A stretch of DNA of 64,000 nt from Harmonia axyridis (lineage: Eukaryota > Arthropoda > Insecta > Coleoptera > Coccinellidae). Under the pieces are notes generated by a model that was not told where the DNA came from, did not search any database, and saw only the letters and a list, made by a program, of their open reading frames with translations. Shown piece after piece: positions 57,495 to 64,000 of this stretch. Each line of letters opens with the position of its first letter. Positions within the stretch are counted from its first letter, which is position 1. The position numbers and the translations under genes are program-made. The stretch covers positions 9,982,001 to 10,046,000 of the forward strand of contig NC_059503.1 of assembly GCF_914767665.1 (NCBI RefSeq). Direction: 5' to 3'.

Positions 57495-57799
57495 TCTATA
57501 TGAAATATAAAATATTAAATAGGGACTTGAAAATATGTCGTATGATCAGAATTCCATATTACGTTATTATATACACGCAAAATTGGTACTACCAGAGTAG
57601 GTCATAATTTTCTTCGAACATATGAATAAAAACATCAATACAGCAATGAAAAAAGTTTGTAATTCATTACGCTAATACAAATGAAAAAAATATTGATTTC
57701 ATGAATATTTTTGAATCGCTATAACTCCTTTCAAGTATAACTTGTTCAGGCCACCAATGAACGATAGAAAAGAATATAAACCTAATATAGGTGAAGGTA

Positions 57800-57892
57800 A
57801 TTAATACAATATTGGAAATTGTGGAATCTGAAGTTGAACACAAGACCTGCTTATTCGCATATATGTTTTTCTGTACAAGGCATCTGTACGCT
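57800..57892. repeat. Direct repeat left of the palindrome 57895-58338
   Basis: Shares with 58348-58432 the blocks CAATATTG, AATTGTG, AATCTGAA and TTATTCGCATATATGTTTTT followed by CTGTA. Both copies read QKNIYANK on the minus strand, but this is too short to identify. The partner lies just beyond the right end of the palindrome. Confidence 0.75.
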
Positions 57893-57894
57893 CT

Positions 57895-58338
57895 ATTAGT
57901 GATGACGTCACACACCGCCATTTTAGTTCTCCTGTCAGTGTTCGGAATCTAAACAAACAAATTGTCCATCAAATTAGTACGATGTCGTTGAAGAAATTGG
58001 CTTATTTCGATAAATAAGATTATTTACGGAACGATTTTACAATTAATTGATAGACAGAAGGTACGAGATTAATGCCAGTAAGTTCGAACTTGAAGTTCAA
58101 CTAATGAACACGGCTTTTTACAAAATCTGGGGAATGATACAGGATTCAAACTTACTGGTATTAACCTCGTTCCTTCTGTCTATCAATTAATACTGAAATC
58201 GTTCCCCAAATACTCTTATTTATGAAAATAAGCCAATTCCTTCAACGACACCATACTAATTTGAATGACAATTTATTTGTTTGGATTCCGAACACTGACA
58301 GGAGAACCAAAAATGGCGGTGTGTGACGTCACACTAAT
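57895..58338. repeat. Foldback element with TGACGTCA and GCCAT motifs in its ends
   Basis: The arms at about 57895-58085 and 58150-58338 are inverted copies (TTAGTG, TGACGTCACACACCGCCATT, CTCCTGTCAGTGTTCGGAAT, AATTGATAGACAGAAGG and their complements) around a short loop. Each end carries the CRE palindrome TGACGTCA next to CCGCCATTTT, a Pho/YY1-type core. No ORF. Known for the motifs: they bind CREB/ATF and YY1/Pho proteins; use here is conjecture. Confidence 0.85.
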
Positions 58339-58347
58339 AAAGCGGTA

Positions 58348-58432
58348 TTAATGCAATATTGAAAATTGTGAAATCTGAAAAGGAGACCTCCTTATTCGCA
58401 TATATGTTTTTCTGTAGAAGGCATCCAATTCC
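58348..58432. repeat. Direct repeat right of the palindrome
   Basis: Partner of 57800-57892 in the same orientation, starting about 10 bp outside the right end of the palindrome. Beyond 58432 the two flanks diverge. Confidence 0.75.
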
Positions 58433-59877
58433 TCTTCCGTAGTTCCTGAAAATCCTGGAAAGAACAATGAAAATGTTGTTTGCGAGACCTCGTTCCATTT
58501 TCACGCCTGGCGTTTCCACACAGTCTCCCCAATTTATCACTTGACCATTACGTATCCGTGAAGCCAGTAAGTAAGAGTAGCTAAGAGCATCGTTCGATTA
58601 CCGGTGATTAATGGTCCTCCGGGCCGGATAGCTACGGGCGTGAGGTGGAGGGAGGTGCGAGAGGGGGGGGGGATCTGCAGATGAAAAATAATACTAGGAT
58701 CACACTTGAGAACGGAAAATAGGAACAAAAACACGGCGATCACTTCATGTTAGAACGTTATGGGCGATGGGTTCCGAAGTTATGGACTTCCTGTTGAGGA
58801 CGATTAATCACCGCTTGTTGAAGGAGTAAACATCCTTTTTTTTTGTATCGGGTGATAAGGAGAGATACTTTTCGGACAGCGTCATTCGTATACTTGATCG
58901 GGCTATATCGAATTTTCGTAATGTGTATCGGTCTATTTTGATTCATTATCCTGGTGGTGTTTGCAAGGAATTTTTATGTCTTCGATATTTTTGGCAATAA
59001 AACTATTCACCAAAAATATAAATTGTTACTTTTTTATTTTGTGCTGGTTTTGTATTTCCTGATAAGTATGTAATACCAATCTTAATAACGACTAATATAA
59101 TTTAATGTTAGTATTATACTTGCGGTTTTGGCATTTTCATACCATTTTATTCAGAAATTAAGGAATAAAACTGATTAAAGACTATTAATCATCCTTTATC
59201 TCCAATCAAAAAAATTCTCAGAATCATAATACCTTGGTAACAAAATCAACTTACAGTTGAGAGCTTATTACAATTCTAGAAATTCAGACTTTCGACGAAA
59301 TGATAGAGCAATAGGAAAACGAGCTCTTCTATTTGGGAACCTATAGACATTTGGGAACCTATAGACATTGTAGAAAAATTTGCAGCATCATCTTGCTACC
59401 AAAAACATCAAAATCCATTACTCGTTGACATAAAAAAAAGTCTTGTCTTCCACCTGACATATAAATTCCCTTGCATGTTCACTCCATGTCATCACATTAA
59501 TTCTTAATCTTAATGTATCATGGTTTATCACAAATCGAACATCATAAATACAACAAAATAATCTAAATTGCCGTTTTCGAAGTTTCTCGACTGAGATATA
59601 TTTTGAGTTATACAATGATTATTACAACATTTATGACTATAAAGGTAGATAAGATGGAGACCCTTTTATGGTACCGTTCAATTTAAATCTCGTTTAGAAT
59701 ACATTGCCAGTTTGTTGATAGGTTAACATATATTTACATTGAATGGATTCCTTATTTATTCTTGACCAACATGACTACATTAATGAGAATTATTACTCAC
59801 CCAGTGACATTATAGATGTTACACCAAGAGTCTCTGGAGGATGGTGCAAACTTCTTTACGTTATATCCTACACATAT
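58433..59877. other. Unique DNA, no gene
   Basis: The section 58500-58800 is GC-richer with a G-run near 58662-58672. An 18-bp unit (TTTGGGAACCTATAGACA) occurs twice in tandem at about 59332-59367. Nothing coding recognised. Confidence 0.45.
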
Positions 59878-60770
59878 AGGGTGTTTTTTTTTCGAGGTAT
59901 ATAACTTTAAGTTGGCATTACTGTTCAATATGGCGACCGATTTAAAAGCTGTCAAGTGATTTATTCTCAATTTGGTTTGGCAATTCATCAGAAATAGACT
60001 CACGCCTGAACAACGCTTGCAAATAGTGCAATTTTATTTCGAAAATAATGGTTCTGTGCGGAATACGTATCGCGCACTACGTTCATTAGCGATGAAGCGC
60101 AGTTCTGGTTGAATGGCTACGTCAACAAACAAAACTGTCGCATTTGGAGTGAAGCTAATTCTCAAGTGTATGTCGAAACACCGTTACATCCAGAAAAACT
60201 GACTGTTTGGTGCGCTTTATGGGCTGGTGTAATCATTGGTCCGTACTTCTTCAAAAACGATGATGGCCTGAACTTTACAGTCAATGGTGATCGGTATAGA
60301 ACCATGATTACTAACTTTTTCATTCCTAAATTGAACAACCATGATGTCCAGGAGCTTTCAACAAGACGGCGCAATATATCACACAGCTCGTGCCACAATC
60401 GATTTATTGAAAGACACGTTTGGTGACCGCCTAATTTCACGTTTTGGACCTGTGAATTGGCGTCCAAGATCTTGTGATTTAACACCGCTAGACTACTTTC
60501 TGTGGGGCTATGTGAAGTCATTGGTCTATGCGGATAAGCCACAAACCCTTGACCATTTGGAAGACAACATTCGCCGTGTTATGGCCGATATACGGCCACA
60601 AATGTTGGAAAATGTCATCGAAAATTGGACTTACAGATTGGACTACATCCTAGCCAGCCATGGCGGTCATATGCCAGAAATCATATTTAAAATGTAATGC
60701 CACAAGATTATCTTGCGGATAAATAAAATTCATGTCAATCGTTGTTTTATTGCAATTTAAAGTTCTATAG
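59878..60770 (+). mobile_element. rosa-type DD41D mariner, internally deleted, 3' end cut
   Basis: Begins with GGGTG and a long T-run followed by CGAGGTATATAAC and the start region. The internal deletion lies at about 60082-60090, at the same place as in the copies at 20063 and 44120, but it has spread further: CTACGTTCAT is joined directly to TAGCGATGAAGCGC. The frame 60109-60426 and the overlapping frame 60341-60697 show a small deletion around 60355 that removes the W of WFQQDG and shifts the frame. The third Asp block CDLTPLDYFLWG is intact. The 3' ITR is cut after TTCTATAG. Confidence 0.9.
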
Positions 60771-61243
60771 CAATAGTTATGGCCAGTAAAGTCTAAATTC
60801 TTCTCTATGCAATTGGTCAACGGTTCAACTCGTAGTTGTGTAACGGTCTCGGAGAGCTAATTGCCTGGAGATATTTTTTATAATCTATTCTATACTTCAG
60901 TTGAAGATTTCGGGGAATACGCTCGATGAAAAATGTTAAAAAAATGAACGTTGGATCGACGTGCTTAATTTTCTCATTTGTGAGGCACAAATGAAAGAGT
61001 CAAGGCGCAGAACTCCGAAGCAGATATGTTTTTAGTTGAGGGGACGTTATCTAGTGATTGCTTATTCGTGAATATACGATCATCCCCTTAAGCGTGGCAA
61101 TCCCCTCAATAATATTAAATTGCATAAGCACCGAGCAGCACATAATTTTGCATAAATTCTTGCAAATCTTTTTATGACTATGCTGAAGAACTAAGTTGTA
61201 AGTGATGGGTGAAGAAAATTCGTATCTAGGGAGTTATTAAATT
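60771..61243. other. Unique DNA, no gene
   Basis: Nothing recognised. Confidence 0.4.
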
Positions 61244-61545
61244 TTGATTTATCGTTTTGATCAATATTTTATAGCACGTATTCTAGGCATTCCACAATCG
61301 ACAGTGCACCGTTTTTTGCACGAAGACTTAGATCTTAACGTTTATTTCCAACAAGATGGCACTACGTTCCACACAAGCAGAAGCAACGATCGCAACTTTG
61401 CAAGAGAAGTTTCCTGGCCGTGTTATTTATCGAAGCTATAATCACAATTCGCCACCGATATCTTGTGATTTAACACCTTCAGACTTTTTTCTTTGAGACC
61501 ACGTGAAAGATAAGGTCTATGCCAATGCTACACTATTTGAAATAG
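61244..61545 (+). mobile_element. DD41D-like mariner fragment with in-frame fusion
   Basis: One frame (61244-61441) joins a helix-turn-helix-like segment, ILGIPQSTVHRFLHEDL, directly to VYFQQDGTTFHTS with the second catalytic Asp. The first catalytic block, normally some 100 or more residues in between, is deleted. After a frameshift the reading continues as KFPGRVIYR and SCDLTPSDFF, then a stop and VKDKVYANAT. Allowing for the shift, the third Asp lies 41 residues after the second, so DD41D, but the wording is not that of the rosa-type copies. The hAT fragment begins directly behind it. Confidence 0.75.
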
Positions 61546-61547
61546 AA

Positions 61548-61853
61548 ATATTAAATCATAACAAAATAAAAATATTAAAAAAATAAAGTTTCTTAATATT
61601 GAGAAACTTCTAGGCTTTGTTTGATTTCATAATTTTCTATCCAGAATCTAAGACACATGAGGCACCTTGTAGATTTAACGCCTAACCTATTTCGGGTTTT
61701 TGTAACTGTAAGAGCAGCTCTGGAAAATTGTCTTTCAACAGGAGCTGATATTTTTAATCAAGTCAAGCTCAAGTATTTAATTTTTCACGAGCTTGATTTT
61801 CAAGTCAAGTAATCAGTCAAATTTTCAAGCTACTTGGCTTGATGAATCCCTAA
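61548..61853 (-). mobile_element. hAT fragment, further deleted
   Basis: Same family as 26513-27357. On the minus strand it holds the end of the dimerisation domain (61610-61750) and then, without the non-coding block found at 9035, the CAAGTCAAG-rich end (61755-61840). The terminus TAGGGATTCATCAAGCCAAG (inverted, 61834-61853) is the best-preserved end of the family in the window. Confidence 0.8.
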
Positions 61854-62574
61854 TTACACTCGATTTTAAATCTACAGTGTTTTTTATATCGAAGGCTCAA
61901 CTGTCTTCCACAATCAAAATAAACAAATCTACTTATATTTTCATTAGGATTATTTTTTCTGTCACCCTGGATAATTGTATATTAACGTTCCCCGTAAATT
62001 TTGGATATATTCTAACCACTGCTCATTGTTGGAGGGGGTCCCCTTATTCAATCCCCACCACTTCCCCCGGGAGCGCATAGAACCATAACAACAATCTCCT
62101 GGCACCGTTCAGTTATCATTTCTGGGAGCGGTCGCTGTTTCTCATATTTCATTATTTGTCTATCGCGAAATCAGCCGACCGAAATGGCGAAATGTGCGCT
62201 CCATCGAGCGCATGAAACGCGATATTCTCCAGGGCTATTTTCGGAAAACGCTCGGCGTACATAACGGGGGTGAAAGAGACGCCCGCCCGGATTTGTTTAA
62301 AGAGTTCATGTAGTCTGTGGTCGTTTCGGAACCCAGTAACGGTTTCCATAGTTTCCGAAGTTGACCGATCGGGTGTCTTGACGTCAAGACACCCTGGCAT
62401 AGGTCGTAGTTATTGGAAAATCTGGGTGGTGGGAGGTGGTATGTACGGACATCGATATGAAACGGATTCTTGGTATACAAAGTTCGATGGCACATGTCAA
62501 AGGAGTTCGCTTTGGAGGTTTTGTCGTTGTTAGGAAGACTGTTTTCGACTTGCGTTCGTTTCCCTAACAGAGCT
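61854..62574. other. Unique GC-richer DNA, no gene accepted
   Basis: From 62030 to 62420 the GC content is clearly raised and frames overlap on both strands (62152-62400, 62235-62618, 62270-62533). They have no family resemblance. It could be older conserved non-coding DNA. Confidence 0.4.
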
Positions 62575-63392
62575 AACAGGCCAATTGAAAAGTCTCTGGC
62601 TACCATAGTAAAACACAATTTTTTGACAAAATTCGATTTTATTATTCAACATAGTTGCCTTCGAGAGTGATACAGCGATTATAGCGATTTTCCAACTTTT
62701 CGATATCATTTTTGTAGAACGATTTGTCTTTCGCTTCAAAATGGGCCTCAGTTTCGACGATTACTTCTTTAGTGGCGCTAAATTTCTTTCCAGCGAGCAT
62801 TCTTTTGAGGTCTGAGAACAGGAAAAAGTCGCTGGGGCCCAGATCTGGTGAAAACGGTGGATGCAGAAGCAATTCGAAGCCCAATTCATGACATTTTCTC
62901 ATTGTTTTAATTTATTTGTGACACGGCGCAATGTCTTGATGGAGCAGCACTTTTTTTCTTCAAATGGAGCCGTTTTTTAACGATTTCATCCTTTAAACGA
63001 TGCAATAACGCTATATAATAATTGCTGTTGATGGTCTGGCCCTTATGGATGTAATCAATGAATATTATACCTTGCGCATCCCAGAATACTGATGCCATAA
63101 CCTTGCCAGCTGACGTGTTTTCCTCGCTTTGAATTCGGTTCATTGTGTACACTCCACTCAGCTGAATGTCGATTGCACTCCGGAGTGAAATAATGGAGAC
63201 ATGTTTCATCTTTCATCACATTTCGAAGAAAAAATTCTGGTTTAATGCGCTTAAACAGCTTCAAACACTGCTCAGAATCATTAACACTTTGTTGCTTTTG
63301 ATCGATTGTGAGCTCACGCGGCACCCATTTGGCACACAGCTTTCTCATGTACAAATACTCGTGAATTATATGATATACAAATTCTGATGTCA
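62575..63392 (-). mobile_element. irritans-type mariner lacking the DNA-binding half
   Basis: The 3' ITR region (GGCCAATTGAAAAGTCTCTG, about 62580) is followed on the minus strand by the C-terminus (62642-62902), which contains LLHPPFSPDLGPSDFFLFSD with the third Asp. The second-Asp region (about 62910-62960) is damaged: CHKS-like and LHQDIAPC-like remnants lie in shifted frames. Then come VMASVFWDAQGIIFIDYIHK and, at 63200-63390, MKDETCLHYFTPECNR with the first Asp and LCAKWVPRELT. Homology stops at about 63390, so the N-terminal helix-turn-helix part is missing. Confidence 0.9.
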
Positions 63393-63404
63393 AAAATCTA
63401 TAAA

Positions 63405-63484
63405 ACCCCAAATGATTGCTGGGGTTGAAGCCTATTTCAAAAGCAAAAATGAATCTTTCTACAGCAAAGATATTGAAGAGTAAG
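63405..63484 (+). mobile_element. Mariner C-terminal scrap in opposite orientation
   Basis: The plus-strand frame MIAGVEAYFKSKNESFYSKD, then IEE and a stop, corresponds to the VIVETEAHFEAKDKSFYKND segment of the irritans-type copies. It starts within about 15 bp of the point where the minus-strand copy breaks off, giving an inverted fusion of two transposase pieces. Confidence 0.6.
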
Positions 63485-64000
63485 AGGAGTGTTGGAGTAC
63501 ATCTGAACAATTGTATGTTTGCTTGTTTGTGGATGAAGGAAAATACGATAATGATTTTTACTTGTTTAATATGTTAAGCGAGAGGACACGAACACTGTAA
63601 TTGTTATAGGAATACTGAATACTTAATGGATAACTTATGAATTGATACTGAGGGAATGAATTCTTATGAATACTCGTTTAATTTTGAATTACTTATTTTG
63701 ATGCTGGATTATGGAAGCACTCGCTAGAGGTGTGAGAGAGTAAGCACCGAGTTGAACCACAGAGGAGTTCTTCTTCTTCCTGTGTAGACCTTAACAACAT
63801 ATATCACTCTTATTATAAATGTGACTATATCAGAGTAGAATTTTTGAGAACAAATGTATTTTTACTGATCAGTCTCGGGACTTATTGAGTGTATTGTTAC
63901 CATTCGTCTCCGCTCAAAGGCTCGAAAGCCCCTGACCCTGAGTATTAACACCTCTCACAACCCGAAATCGTCCTAATGGTTTCTACGGTCTAAACTGTTA
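63485..64000. other. Unique DNA at the window end
   Basis: No ORF, ITR or RNA gene recognised. TGTTA and TAACA words occur, but no LTR pair can be drawn. Confidence 0.4.

Noticed and set aside
62152..62618. Three overlapping frames on both strands
   Set aside because: Raised GC lowers stop frequency; no motif, start context or splice site supports any of them.
63485..64000. Possible solo LTR (TGTTA and TAACA words, GC-richer end)
   Set aside because: No matching second LTR, primer-binding site or target duplication inside the window.
1..64000. CRISPR arrays, bacterial operons, phage genes
   Set aside because: No regularly spaced short repeats and no bacterial-style coding density; the content is eukaryotic transposons throughout.

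Overview
The window reads as nuclear DNA of an insect, most likely a beetle (an inference from the mix of transposon families; the sequence alone does not fix the species). It is AT-rich. It contains no complete host protein-coding gene. It is a dense patchwork of old, broken and nested transposable elements set in AT-rich unique DNA, as expected of intergenic DNA or a very long intron.

The commonest elements are Tc1/mariner relatives. At least five lineages can be told apart by their transposase remnants: (1) irritans-type mariner, DD34D (895-1540, 48771-49905, 62575-63392 and a scrap at 63405-63484); (2) a mauritiana/vertumnana-like mariner with ITRs starting CATAGGCGTACAACTTTG (2712-3073, 14588-15853, 22935-24123, 24860-25270, 32281-33823, 34697-36530); (3) a rosa-type DD41D element (18728-19440, 20063-20995, 44120-45056, 59878-60770), three copies of which share one internal deletion; (4) other DD41D-like or related scraps (39050-39312, 47150-47453, 61244-61545); (5) Tc1 proper (5455-6235, 21000-21262), plus a further mariner lineage at 6236-6640. 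All transposases seen are broken by stops, frameshifts or deletions.

Other elements: hAT deletion derivatives with CAAGTCAAG-rich ends (9035-9215, 26513-27357, 61548-61853); a hAT-like element with ATCGTAC motifs (12405-14117); a 173-bp hAT-type MITE (46482-46654); three non-LTR retrotransposon 3' fragments (7690-8475, 17756-18485, 46232-46865); long-inverted-repeat (foldback) elements at 3074-4242, 15985-17755, 52335-52989 and 57895-58338; a four-copy family ending in CATAGAGTAATAAACATAG (30060, 30912, 50657, 56949); and a two-copy family at 28480 and 35013.

Possible host signals are few: a tRNA gene with an AAT (Ile) anticodon at 55719-55792, a likely terminal coding exon on the minus strand at 39830-40040, a weaker candidate exon at 34337-34476, an intronless 101-codon ORF at 53851-54156, and a recursive-splice-like site at 24708 on the plus strand.

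Nesting gives relative ages. A foldback sits in the TA duplication of a mariner; a two-copy repeat split the mariner at 34697; a hAT MITE split a non-LTR element; and a non-LTR element with a 14-bp target duplication landed in a large palindrome whose two arms each carry a DUF4817-like helix-turn-helix coding remnant. That palindrome is the least familiar structure in the window.
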